5,933 nt of DNA, taken from NCBI GenBank assembly GCA_024223125.1, contig JAAEOP010000406.1:1-5933 (forward strand), in the 5' to 3' direction. The notes beneath the pieces were generated by a model. The model was given only the letters and a program-made list of their open reading frames with translations, was not told the DNA's origin and did no database searches. This DNA is from Chloroflexota bacterium. Lineage in GTDB: Bacteria > Chloroflexota > Anaerolineae > Promineifilales > Promineifilaceae. The position numbers were made by a program, and so were the translations under genes. Positions 1 to 5,933 of the stretch are shown piece after piece. Each line of letters starts with the position of its first letter. Position 1 is the first letter of the stretch.

Positions 1-7
1 CGCACCC

Positions 8-42
8 CTCGATACGACCTCGCGTTGCTCGGTCTACTCGGG
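8..42. repeat. REP-like imperfect palindrome
   Basis: The sequence reads as a symmetric hairpin. CTCGA (8-12) faces TCGGG (38-42, one G-T pair), GACC (16-19) faces GGTC (31-34), and GC (22-23) faces GC (27-28) around a GTT loop. The opposed mismatches are TAC against TAC and TC against TC. The CTCGATACG...CTACTCG layout resembles dispersed extragenic palindromes I recall from high-GC bacteria. It is GC-rich, unlike the AT-rich bases that follow. No T-run follows it, so it is not a standard terminator. It may mark the 3' side of an upstream gene outside the window. Only one copy is visible, so calling it a repeat is inference. Confidence 0.4.
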
Positions 43-58
43 AAGCTAGCCAGTTGGG

Positions 59-149
59 GCTAAGGATTTTATAACTTCCCCAATTTGTGGTCAAATCACC
101 TGGAATTTCTACTTCGATTGGGGAAGTTAATTAATTCTCAATCCTTAGC
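59..149. promoter_or_regulatory. Long two-part inverted repeat in the nrdJ leader
   Basis: Two perfect nested stems are visible. The outer is GCTAAGGATT (59-68) with AATCCTTAGC (140-149), 10 bp. The inner is TAACTTCCCCAAT (72-84) with ATTGGGGAAGTTA (117-129), 13 bp. They are separated by a 3/10-nt internal loop and closed by a 32-nt apical loop. The element ends 25 nt before the nrdJ Shine-Dalgarno site, so it does not cover it. No T-run follows, which argues against a terminator. I see no B12 box of a cobalamin riboswitch and no convincing NrdR box. It could be a structured leader, an operator-like dyad, or a short insertion with inverted ends. The pairing is certain; the role is unknown. 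No convincing promoter was found around it: TATAAC (70-75) lacks a -35 box, and TTGTGG (85-90) with TCTACT (108-113) is weak. Confidence 0.55.
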
Positions 150-174
150 AGTGCAAAATTCTCTATAAAATAAT

Positions 175-180
175 GAGGAG
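175..180 (+). promoter_or_regulatory. Shine-Dalgarno site of nrdJ
   Basis: GAGGAG lies 9 nt before the ATG at 190. It fits the anti-Shine-Dalgarno sequence well and fixes the start, since the next in-frame ATG is more than 100 codons downstream. Confidence 0.8.
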
Positions 181-189
181 AGACATAAT

Positions 190-2766
190 ATGTCCACCAA
201 CACCACTAAACACGCAAAAAAAACTCACGCTCAGCACGTCAATGGAAATAGTGGTCAAACCAATGGGTCTGCCCATCAGGTTATCTCTACAATCAATAGT
301 AAAGACACTAACAAGTTAAATGCCCTCGGTGAAAAAATATTTCTGGACCGTTACGCCCTAAAGGATGGGAAAAAAGAGTCCGTCGCTGTTGGTGATTTGG
401 TAGTTGTGGCGGTCAATTTGGAAACAGGCCAGCGCGAGATTGGGACCGTAACTGCCCTTAATGGTAAAACCGTCACCATCGAGCTTCGAGACGGTGAGAC
501 CGTTGATCGAGCGCTCGAACACATTGACAAGCCGTTGGAAGTAAGGCCCGCGCAAATGCTGGACCGCGTGGCGCGGGGCATGTCGAAAGTTGAAACGCCG
601 GAAAAGCAAACAGAATGGGAGAAAAAGTTCCGCTGGCTGTTGGATGATTGGAAATTTGTGCCCGGTGGTCGCATTTTAACCGCGGCCGGCACCGACCAGA
701 ACCTGACCTTTTACAACTGTTACGTCATTCCCAGCCCCCAGGACAGCCGGGGCGGGATCATGGAAACACTGACCCAAATGACCGAAATTATGTCTCGCGG
801 CGGCGGGGTGGGCATCAATATCTCAAGCTTGCGGCCTCACCACGCCTATGTCAAGGGCGTCAACGGCCGTTCCAGCGGCGCGGTGTCCTGGGGGGAGCTG
901 TACAGCTTTGTGACCGGTCTTATCGAGCAGGGAGGCAGCCGCCGAGGGGCGCTGATGCTGATTATGAATGTCTGGCATCCCGACGTGCTGGAATTTATCA
1001 ACAGCAAGCGGACCATGGGCCGCATCACCAACGCCAACATTAGCGTGGGCATTACGGATGACTTTATGGCAGCGGTCAAGATTGATGGCGAGTGGAATTT
1101 GGTCTTTCCCGACACCACGCTGCCGAACTATGATGAGCTATGGAACGGTGATTTAGCCGCCTGGCAAGCCGCCGGCCGGCCGGTCGTAGTCCACAAAACT
1201 GTCAAAGCGCGCGACATTTGGAACAGCATCATCGAAAGCGCCTGGGCTAGTGCCGAGCCGGGCATCTTCTTCGTCGAGCGCTATAACAAGATGAGCAACT
1301 CCTGGTACTTCGCGCCGATTCTGTGCACTAATCCATGTGGTGAACAAGGACTTCCGGCCTGGGGCGTGTGTAATCTGGGTGCCTTAAACCTGGCAAAATT
1401 TACCAAAGATGGCGAAGTAGATTGGGATAGTCTGCGGCAAGGCGTGCATTACGCGGTTCGGTTTTTGGATAATGTGATCGACTCGACCCCTTACTTCTTT
1501 GAGGAAAATGAAAAGCAGCAGCTCGGCGAGCGGCGGGTGGGATTGGGCACGATGGGCCTGGCCGAAATGATGATTCGGCTGAAGATTCGCTACGGCAGCC
1601 CGGAAAGCGTCGAGTTTCTGGATAAACTTTATGGCTTTATCACCACCGAAACTTATCTGGCCTCGGCCGATTACGCGGCTGAGAAGGGGGTTTTTCCTAA
1701 CTTTGAGGCCGAGAAATTCCTACAAAGCGGCTTTATGGCAGCAATGCCGGCGCATGTGCGTGAGGCCGTGCAAGAAAAAGGTATTCGTAACGTAACCCTG
1801 CTCACTCAGGCGCCAACCGGCACGACCGGTACTATGGTCAACACCTCCACTGGTATCGAACCGTTCTACTTCTGGAGTTTTCAGCGCAAAGGCCGGATGG
1901 GTACTCACGAGGAACGGGTGGCCGTTTACGAGGAGTGGCTGACCCAAAACCCCGACCAGCCCTTGCCCGATTACTTTGTAACGGCCATGGATTTGCAGCC
2001 GGAAGACCACGTCCGGGTGCAGGCGGCCATCCAGCGCTGGGTCGATTCCAGCATCAGCAAAACCTGCAATGCACCCAACAGCTACACCGTCGACCAGACC
2101 CGCGAGCTGTACGAATTGATGTACGATCTGGGCTGTAAGGGCGGCACCATTTATCGCGACGGCTCCCGGGATGTGCAGGTCCTGAATATAAAAGAAGAAA
2201 AAGAGGAAGCGAGTCAGTCTGCCGCTGCGCCGGAATCGCCGCCCGCGCCAAAGATCGAGTGGCGGGCCCGGCCCGGTATTTTGCATGGCAACACCTACCG
2301 CAAAAACACGCCCATCGGCACGGCCTATATTACGGTCAACGCCAACGGCGGCGGCAATCAAGAGCCGTTTGAGGTCTTTATCAACGTCGGCAAGGCCGGC
2401 AGCGATGTGGCCGCGGACGCCGAGGGACTGGGCCGCTTGGTCAGCCTGATTCTGCGGATGCCCAGCCCCCTCTCGCCCGAAGAGCGAGTGCAGGATATTG
2501 TGGGCCAGTTACGCGGTATCGGCTCTGGACGACAGCAGGGCTTTGGCAAAAACCGGGTCATGAGCATGCCCGACGCCGTGGCCCAGGTCATGGCCGAACA
2601 CGCCGGCTTTAGCTCCACCGGCGACCTGCCCGGCCTGCCCGATGTGGACGAAGGCACCCAAATGAGCTACCTGACCGGCGACCTCTGTCCCGGCTGCGGC
2701 TCCGCCAGCCTGCTGCACATCGAGGGCTGTAAGAAGTGCCATGAGTGCGGGTACTCGGAATGTTGA
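190..2766 (+). CDS. nrdJ: Class II adenosylcobalamin-dependent ribonucleotide reductase
   Basis: This cytoplasmic enzyme reduces ribonucleotides (probably diphosphates) to deoxyribonucleotides for DNA synthesis, generating its thiyl radical from adenosylcobalamin, so it works with or without oxygen. The order is: polar low-complexity tail (1-37); family start LNALGEKIFLDRYALKD (43-59); a beta-rich insertion (about 60-118); the barrel core with RGGGVG (203-208) and SRRGALM (250-256). The NPCGE motif gives N381, radical C383 and E385. The redox pair is C177 (FYNCYV) and C394 (VCNLGALNL). APTGTTGT (541-548) and TGIEP match the substrate-phosphate loop. A charged, Ala/Pro-rich linker (668-690) leads to a TSCPD-type domain (about 700-805) and a Cys-rich tail with C833, C836, C847, C850, C853 and C858. 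I see no N-terminal ATP-cone, so overall dATP inhibition is doubtful. The gene looks intact and has its own terminator. The first 200 bases are more AT-rich than the rest. The assignment is very sure; diphosphate specificity is inferred from family. Confidence 0.97.
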   Translation: MSTNTTKHAKKTHAQHVNGNSGQTNGSAHQVISTINSKDTNKLNALGEKIFLDRYALKDGKKESVAVGDLVVVAVNLETGQREIGTVTALNGKTVTIELRDGETVDRALEHIDKPLEVRPAQMLDRVARGMSKVETPEKQTEWEKKFRWLLDDWKFVPGGRILTAAGTDQNLTFYNCYVIPSPQDSRGGIMETLTQMTEIMSRGGGVGINISSLRPHHAYVKGVNGRSSGAVSWGELYSFVTGLIEQGGSRRGALMLIMNVWHPDVLEFINSKRTMGRITNANISVGITDDFMAAVKIDGEWNLVFPDTTLPNYDELWNGDLAAWQAAGRPVVVHKTVKARDIWNSIIESAWASAEPGIFFVERYNKMSNSWYFAPILCTNPCGEQGLPAWGVCNLGALNLAKFTKDGEVDWDSLRQGVHYAVRFLDNVIDSTPYFFEENEKQQLGERRVGLGTMGLAEMMIRLKIRYGSPESVEFLDKLYGFITTETYLASADYAAEKGVFPNFEAEKFLQSGFMAAMPAHVREAVQEKGIRNVTLLTQAPTGTTGTMVNTSTGIEPFYFWSFQRKGRMGTHEERVAVYEEWLTQNPDQPLPDYFVTAMDLQPEDHVRVQAAIQRWVDSSISKTCNAPNSYTVDQTRELYELMYDLGCKGGTIYRDGSRDVQVLNIKEEKEEASQSAAAPESPPAPKIEWRARPGILHGNTYRKNTPIGTAYITVNANGGGNQEPFEVFINVGKAGSDVAADAEGLGRLVSLILRMPSPLSPEERVQDIVGQLRGIGSGRQQGFGKNRVMSMPDAVAQVMAEHAGFSSTGDLPGLPDVDEGTQMSYLTGDLCPGCGSASLLHIEGCKKCHECGYSEC

Positions 2767-2815
2767 TCGCTGAATGATGATTGATGAATTGAAAGTGAAT
2801 AGACGGTAGTTCAAG

Positions 2816-2845
2816 GGGGAGCCTCGGGTGGGGCTCCTTTTCTTT
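2816..2845 (+). terminator. Rho-independent terminator of nrdJ
   Basis: GGAGCCTC (2818-2825) pairs with GGGGCTCC (2830-2837) through 8 bp including one T-G pair, around a GGGT loop. TTTTCTTT follows at once. It starts about 50 nt after the nrdJ stop codon, so nrdJ ends its transcript here and the next gene needs its own promoter. Confidence 0.88.
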
Positions 2846-2902
2846 AAAATACATAATGGAAAATATTCGTTACCCGAATTGTAATTCCCTCTTTATATCG
2901 AC

Positions 2903-2919
2903 TCCGTAAAAACTACGGA
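2903..2919. other. Small perfect hairpin in the intergenic gap
   Basis: TCCGTA (2903-2908) pairs with TACGGA (2914-2919) around AAAAC. A run of six T begins 11 nt later (2931). An alternative fold pairs AAAAA (2908-2912) and TACGG (2914-2918) with CCGGTA (2924-2929, one bulged G) and the T-run, which would look like a weak second terminator. A chance hairpin is equally possible in this AT-rich gap. Confidence 0.3.
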
Positions 2920-2987
2920 CAGGCCGGTACTTTTTTCCTCCGTTAGTTTCCCCTAATTGTGTTAATAAAAATCCGAACTTCTTACGC

Positions 2988-3017
2988 TTCACAATTACCT
3001 CTGCTCACAGTTATACT
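2988..3017 (+). promoter_or_regulatory. Putative sigma70-type promoter of the beta-helix gene
   Basis: TTCACA (2988-2993) and TATACT (3012-3017) each match the -35 and -10 consensus at five of six bases, with an 18-nt spacer. Transcription would start near 3024, giving a leader of about 180 nt before the ATG at 3204. It is the best pair I found in the gap. Another TATACT at 3169-3174 has no good -35 box. This is prediction by eye only. Confidence 0.45.
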
Positions 3018-3047
3018 TGGATAGAAATAAGTAATCTTATCTTAGGC

Positions 3048-3127
3048 CCTAACCCATGAATTTCTTGTACATTGAGCAAGAACTTTTGCAATGAAACCTT
3101 GTTTGGTTCTGGCTCGTCCAGGTTAGG
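3048..3127 (+). ncRNA. Candidate structured 5' leader, multi-branch fold
   Basis: CCTAACC (3048-3054) pairs perfectly with GGTTAGG (3121-3127) and could close a multi-branch fold. Inside lie TTCTTG (3062-3067) with CAAGAA (3077-3082), AACC (3095-3098) with GGTT (3105-3108), and TGG (3110-3112) with CCA (3118-3120). The last two helices abut the closing stem with almost no unpaired bases between them. The segment lies within the transcript expected from the promoter at 2988-3017. It matches no riboswitch class I know, and I checked for c-di-GMP-type motifs without success. The stems are short, so chance is a real alternative. Confidence 0.25.
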
Positions 3128-3130
3128 TAG

Positions 3131-3177
3131 TTAATATACCAATTGTAGATTGATGATGGGTCTATTGGTATACTTAA
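3131..3177. promoter_or_regulatory. Inverted repeat just upstream of the beta-helix gene start
   Basis: TATACCAAT (3135-3143) is the exact reverse complement of ATTGGTATA (3164-3172). With C3173 bulged, TTAA (3131-3134) also pairs with TTAA (3174-3177), giving 13 bp around a 20-nt loop. It ends 12 nt before the Shine-Dalgarno site at 3190. It could be a leader hairpin or a regulator-binding dyad. The upstream in-frame ATGs at 3153 and 3156 fall in its loop, which weakens them as starts. Confidence 0.45.
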
Positions 3178-3189
3178 ATTTCGGAGTGA

Positions 3190-3194
3190 AAGGA
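3190..3194 (+). promoter_or_regulatory. Shine-Dalgarno site choosing the start at 3204
   Basis: AAGGA sits 9 nt before ATG 3204. The upstream in-frame candidates TTG 3150, ATG 3153 and ATG 3156 have no such site. Starting at 3204 also puts a textbook signal peptide exactly at the N-terminus. Confidence 0.75.
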
Positions 3195-3203
3195 AATAAG
3201 TTT

Positions 3204-5828
3204 ATGAAATCCCAGACAATGATTCAAAAAGCATTGATAATTTTGTTTGCAATACTGTGGCTGATTGTTCCCATAACTGAAGAGGCGGAAGCCAACACCG
3301 CGCTCTCTAGAACTTTGGGTTCAATCATTCCTGGTAACAATAAAGGCACAACCCTTTTAACTAATCAGCCTGGAATAGATAATATTGGTGTACAAAGGCC
3401 CCAAAGCAATAAGATGTTTATGTCAAACACATTCGCAAGTGATATATGTAATCACACAATCGGGTTATCGGTGGGTAAAGCAGATGCCCGCAGTAACTAT
3501 TCTGCAGTTCAACCTGGCGATACGGTTTGCATTGAAAGTGGGGAGAGAGGTTCTTTAACCTTAAAGAATTTTGAGGGAACGGCTGAAAACCCGATCACCT
3601 TTATCAATCACGGCGGGCAAGTGGTTATCAGCACCAAAAACACGAATGCGATCTCAATTAGAAATAGCCGTTACTTTCGATTTACCGGCAGCGGGGTGGC
3701 AGACCTACCCTATGGCATAAAGATTGTCGAAGGCAGATTTCAGGTAGCCTATCAAAGCAGCGACTTTGAAATCGACCACGTCGAAGGTCGTGATCTCTAT
3801 GCCAAAACATCAGCTGTCTGTTCAGACGGTTCAACCACAGATTGGCGAGCCTACGACTATGATGGGGATGGGATCACCGGCAATGATATTGATGATGTCT
3901 TCAATCGAGAGACCTTTACCCAATATAATACCATTATTCACGACAATTATTTCCATAATTCTGGCTTCGAAGGCTTTTACATAGGAGAGCCAGGGCACGA
4001 TTCTGGTTATACGCTCAATTGTGCCAGCGGAACAGAACCAGTTTTTCCACCAGAATTAAAAGGGGTTGATATTTACAACAACAGTGTGGAAAATGCGGGG
4101 TGGGAGGGAATACAGGTAAAATCAGCCATAGCAGATTGTAATATTCATCACAACAGAGTCTTAAACTATAACACAAAAGGGCATAAGTTTAATTATGGCG
4201 GGATAGCCCTGGCGCCAGGTTCGGTCTGCAATATTTACAACAACTTTATTAAGGAGGGGAAAGGGTCAGGCATAGACCTAAAAGGGTATGGCGGGAACAA
4301 AGTGTACAACAATGTGATTGTTGCGGCCGGAAAAGGACGGACATACAATCGTAATGGGGCGGGCATAGCGATCAAGAACACAGGGAATTCAGCCAACAAT
4401 GTTTATGTATGGCACAATACAATAATCGACCCCCAAATGATAGGCATTGATTATCAAAACAACAGAGGAAATGACAACAGAATTCAAAACAATTTGATAG
4501 TAAATCCTGGCAATGGGATTTATATTGATGGTCACGAGGAGACAAACGTGACCATATCAAACAATTTTGAGGTGACAAACATAGCAGCGGTGAAATTTAC
4601 CAACCCGGCTGCAGATGATTATTCACTTCAGCCTGGCTCTCCGGCTATTGATACGGGTACAAACTTAAGCTCACAGGGCATCACAGCAGATTACACAGGC
4701 GGGCCAAGACCACAGGGGTTGAATTTTGATGCGGGTGCCTTTGAAAGCGAAAGTAGCGATCCGAATCCTATCCCAACTGATGAGCCAACGCCAACCTCCG
4801 GCCAGGTTTCTTTGGCGTTTGACGGCTCGACTTCTGTTAATACAGGTGAGACTTTCGATGTAGATGTGGTGGCTCAAAACGTGTCGGCCCCTGGTCTGTA
4901 TGGGGTTCAGCTCGAGATCAACTACGATCCGGCCCTAATCTCAGCCAGTAACTTGCAAATCAATCCCAACCTGTCTTTTGTCGTACTCAAAACTGTCGAT
5001 AATACGGTCGGCAAAATCAGCCTGGTAGCGAGTGAGCAAGGAAAGACATCTGGGTTGACCGGTAATGTCACGTTGCTGAGTTTCCAGGCCACAGCGACTG
5101 ACACTTCGGGCACAGCTACCTTTAGGTTTGAAAATGAGAAGTTTAGTGACACTCAGATTCAGAGTGTTGATATTGTTAGCGAGGGCTATAGTCTAGAGAT
5201 TGCAGAAGTCACCTCACCCGTACCAACTGAAGAACCAGCACCCGTACCAACTGAAGAACCAGCACCCGTACCGACCGAAGAACCAGCACCCGTGCCAACC
5301 GAAGAGCCAGCACCCGTACCAACTGAAGAACCAGTACCTGCACCGACCGAAGAGCCAGCACCCGTGCCAACTGAAGAACCAACAATGGCTGATGTGTCTG
5401 GGCAGGTTAATCTGGCCGGCCGTGCCAACAATGATTGGTCAGGTGTTACCCTGGCTTTTGAAGGTAGCGACCAAGTTGGTATCACTGGTACATCAGGTTT
5501 TTTCAATGTTACTAATGTGTCTGCAAGTTTAATAACATCTATCATGGCAAATGCGTCAGGTTATCTTTCTGCGAAATGTACTGATGTTAACTTGACCGCA
5601 CCGCAGACGGATCTATCCCCTGTTGTACTTCTGAGTGGTGATGTCAATGATGATGAGTTAGTGGATATCATTGACGCTACAACAGCTGGAGCCAGCTTTG
5701 GTCAGACAGGTTCAAATTTGCCGGCCGATATAACTCGTGATGAGGTTGTGGATATTTTCGATATCGTCTCGGTCAGTCTGAATTTTGGTGAGGCAGGTCC
5801 TCAAGCCTGGAATTGTTTGGGCCAATAA
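3204..5828 (+). CDS. Secreted beta-helix protein with cohesin and dockerin
   Basis: This is an 874-residue exported modular protein of unknown activity. A Sec signal peptide comes first (K-rich start, hydrophobic 10-24, AEA cleavage near 30/31). A right-handed parallel beta-helix (about 85-470) follows, with a PGDTVC entry motif (104-109) and repeated N/G-rich turns such as YNN and HHN. An EF-hand-like loop with D218, D220 and D222 interrupts it. PGSPAIDTG (477-485) and DAGAFE (509-514) form the choice-of-anchor-Q-like end. After a Pro/Thr linker comes a cohesin-like domain (about 533-660; GLYGVQLEINYDP is typical), seven PVPTEEPA repeats (672-727), a carboxypeptidase-regulatory-like beta domain (about 730-810), and a type I dockerin (811-863) with loops D813/N815/D817/D821/D824 and D842/T844/D846/D850/D853. 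C792 and C871 might form a disulfide. Beta-helices of this kind often bind or cleave polysaccharides, but no lyase or hydrolase family can be assigned. Its GC looks lower than that of nrdJ. The gene is intact, monocistronic and followed by its own terminator. Confidence 0.92.
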   Translation: MKSQTMIQKALIILFAILWLIVPITEEAEANTALSRTLGSIIPGNNKGTTLLTNQPGIDNIGVQRPQSNKMFMSNTFASDICNHTIGLSVGKADARSNYSAVQPGDTVCIESGERGSLTLKNFEGTAENPITFINHGGQVVISTKNTNAISIRNSRYFRFTGSGVADLPYGIKIVEGRFQVAYQSSDFEIDHVEGRDLYAKTSAVCSDGSTTDWRAYDYDGDGITGNDIDDVFNRETFTQYNTIIHDNYFHNSGFEGFYIGEPGHDSGYTLNCASGTEPVFPPELKGVDIYNNSVENAGWEGIQVKSAIADCNIHHNRVLNYNTKGHKFNYGGIALAPGSVCNIYNNFIKEGKGSGIDLKGYGGNKVYNNVIVAAGKGRTYNRNGAGIAIKNTGNSANNVYVWHNTIIDPQMIGIDYQNNRGNDNRIQNNLIVNPGNGIYIDGHEETNVTISNNFEVTNIAAVKFTNPAADDYSLQPGSPAIDTGTNLSSQGITADYTGGPRPQGLNFDAGAFESESSDPNPIPTDEPTPTSGQVSLAFDGSTSVNTGETFDVDVVAQNVSAPGLYGVQLEINYDPALISASNLQINPNLSFVVLKTVDNTVGKISLVASEQGKTSGLTGNVTLLSFQATATDTSGTATFRFENEKFSDTQIQSVDIVSEGYSLEIAEVTSPVPTEEPAPVPTEEPAPVPTEEPAPVPTEEPAPVPTEEPVPAPTEEPAPVPTEEPTMADVSGQVNLAGRANNDWSGVTLAFEGSDQVGITGTSGFFNVTNVSASLITSIMANASGYLSAKCTDVNLTAPQTDLSPVVLLSGDVNDDELVDIIDATTAGASFGQTGSNLPADITRDEVVDIFDIVSVSLNFGEAGPQAWNCLGQ
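5217..5384 (+). repeat. Seven tandem 24-bp units coding PVPTEEPA
   Basis: The seven in-frame units start at 5217, 5241, 5265, 5289, 5313, 5337 and 5361. The first two are identical in DNA; the others differ mostly at third codon positions. Unit 5 ends in Val, unit 6 begins Pro-Ala, and unit 7 ends in Thr. They encode a stiff, acidic, extended linker between the cohesin-like domain and the C-terminal domains. Near-identity suggests recent expansion by slippage or unequal recombination, so copy number may vary between strains or be misassembled. Confidence 0.95.
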
Positions 5829-5847
5829 AAGTCTCAAATACTAATCA

Positions 5848-5887
5848 AAAAAGACCTCCCATAGCGTTAAAGTTGGGAGGTCTTTTT
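5848..5887. terminator. Strong terminator after the beta-helix gene
   Basis: GACCTCCCA (5853-5861) pairs perfectly with TGGGAGGTC (5874-5882) around a 12-nt loop. It is flanked by AAAAA (5848-5852) and TTTTT (5883-5887), extending the stem to 14 bp. A T-run follows the stem on either strand, so it could also stop a converging gene beyond the window. It lies 20 nt after the stop codon. Confidence 0.93.
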
Positions 5888-5933
5888 ATATAGCAGATCA
5901 GGAAGGTAATCTACTGTCTGATAATAATTTTGC

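Noticed and set aside
59..149. Cobalamin riboswitch or integron attC site
   Set aside because: No B12-box or other conserved cobalamin core was found, and the repeat arms do not have the attC core-site arrangement.
164..174. TATAAAATAAT as a -10 box for nrdJ
   Set aside because: Transcription would begin at or past the Shine-Dalgarno site, and no -35 box lies at a proper distance.
648..1043. Plus-strand frame of 131 codons inside nrdJ
   Set aside because: It is an alternative frame over the catalytic core of nrdJ with Arg/Gln/His-rich shadow composition and no Shine-Dalgarno site.
1720..2361. Open reading frame of 213 codons on the minus strand
   Set aside because: It lies wholly antisense to the conserved core of nrdJ, its translation resembles no protein family, and long antisense frames are common in GC-rich genes.
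3150..3203. Upstream in-frame starts TTG 3150, ATG 3153 and ATG 3156 for the beta-helix gene
   Set aside because: They lack a Shine-Dalgarno site, lie in the loop of an inverted repeat, and would add 17-18 residues before a signal peptide that is complete from ATG 3204.
5217..5384. CRISPR-like array
   Set aside because: The units are contiguous 24-bp in-frame codon repeats with no spacers.
5186..5545. Minus-strand frame coding a GSSVGTGA repeat
   Set aside because: It is the reverse-strand image of the PVPTEEPA repeats; the plus frame has family-matching domains on both sides.

Overview
The window holds two forward-strand genes with no visible functional link. Each has its own leader and its own intrinsic terminator. 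The producer is probably a bacterium of the Chloroflexota (Anaerolineae-like). This is inference from protein style only: a cobalamin-dependent ribonucleotide reductase with a small-barrel insertion, and a secreted beta-helix/cohesin/dockerin protein with Pro-Thr-Glu-Glu linkers. No marker gene is present to confirm it.

Region 1-189 is non-coding. It carries an imperfect REP-like palindrome (8-42), then a long two-part inverted repeat (59-149), then a Shine-Dalgarno site. Region 190-2766 is nrdJ, encoding a class II (adenosylcobalamin-dependent) ribonucleotide reductase of 858 residues with all recognisable catalytic cysteines intact. A clear rho-independent terminator follows at 2816-2845.

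Region 2846-3203 is a non-coding gap with lower GC. It contains a small hairpin, a good sigma70-like promoter (TTCACA-18-TATACT), and several inverted repeats that could fold into a structured 5' leader of about 180 nt. Region 3204-5828 encodes an exported 874-residue modular protein: signal peptide, right-handed parallel beta-helix, cohesin-like domain, seven 8-residue PVPTEEPA linker repeats, a small beta-sandwich-like domain and a C-terminal type I dockerin. A strong bidirectional-looking terminator lies at 5848-5887. The last 43 bases hold nothing I recognise.

Functionally, nrdJ makes deoxynucleotides in the cytoplasm. The second protein probably acts outside the cell on or near polysaccharides, or in cell-surface assembly. 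The most interesting points are the cohesin and dockerin on one chain, an EF-hand-like loop inside the beta-helix, and the structured leaders in front of both genes.
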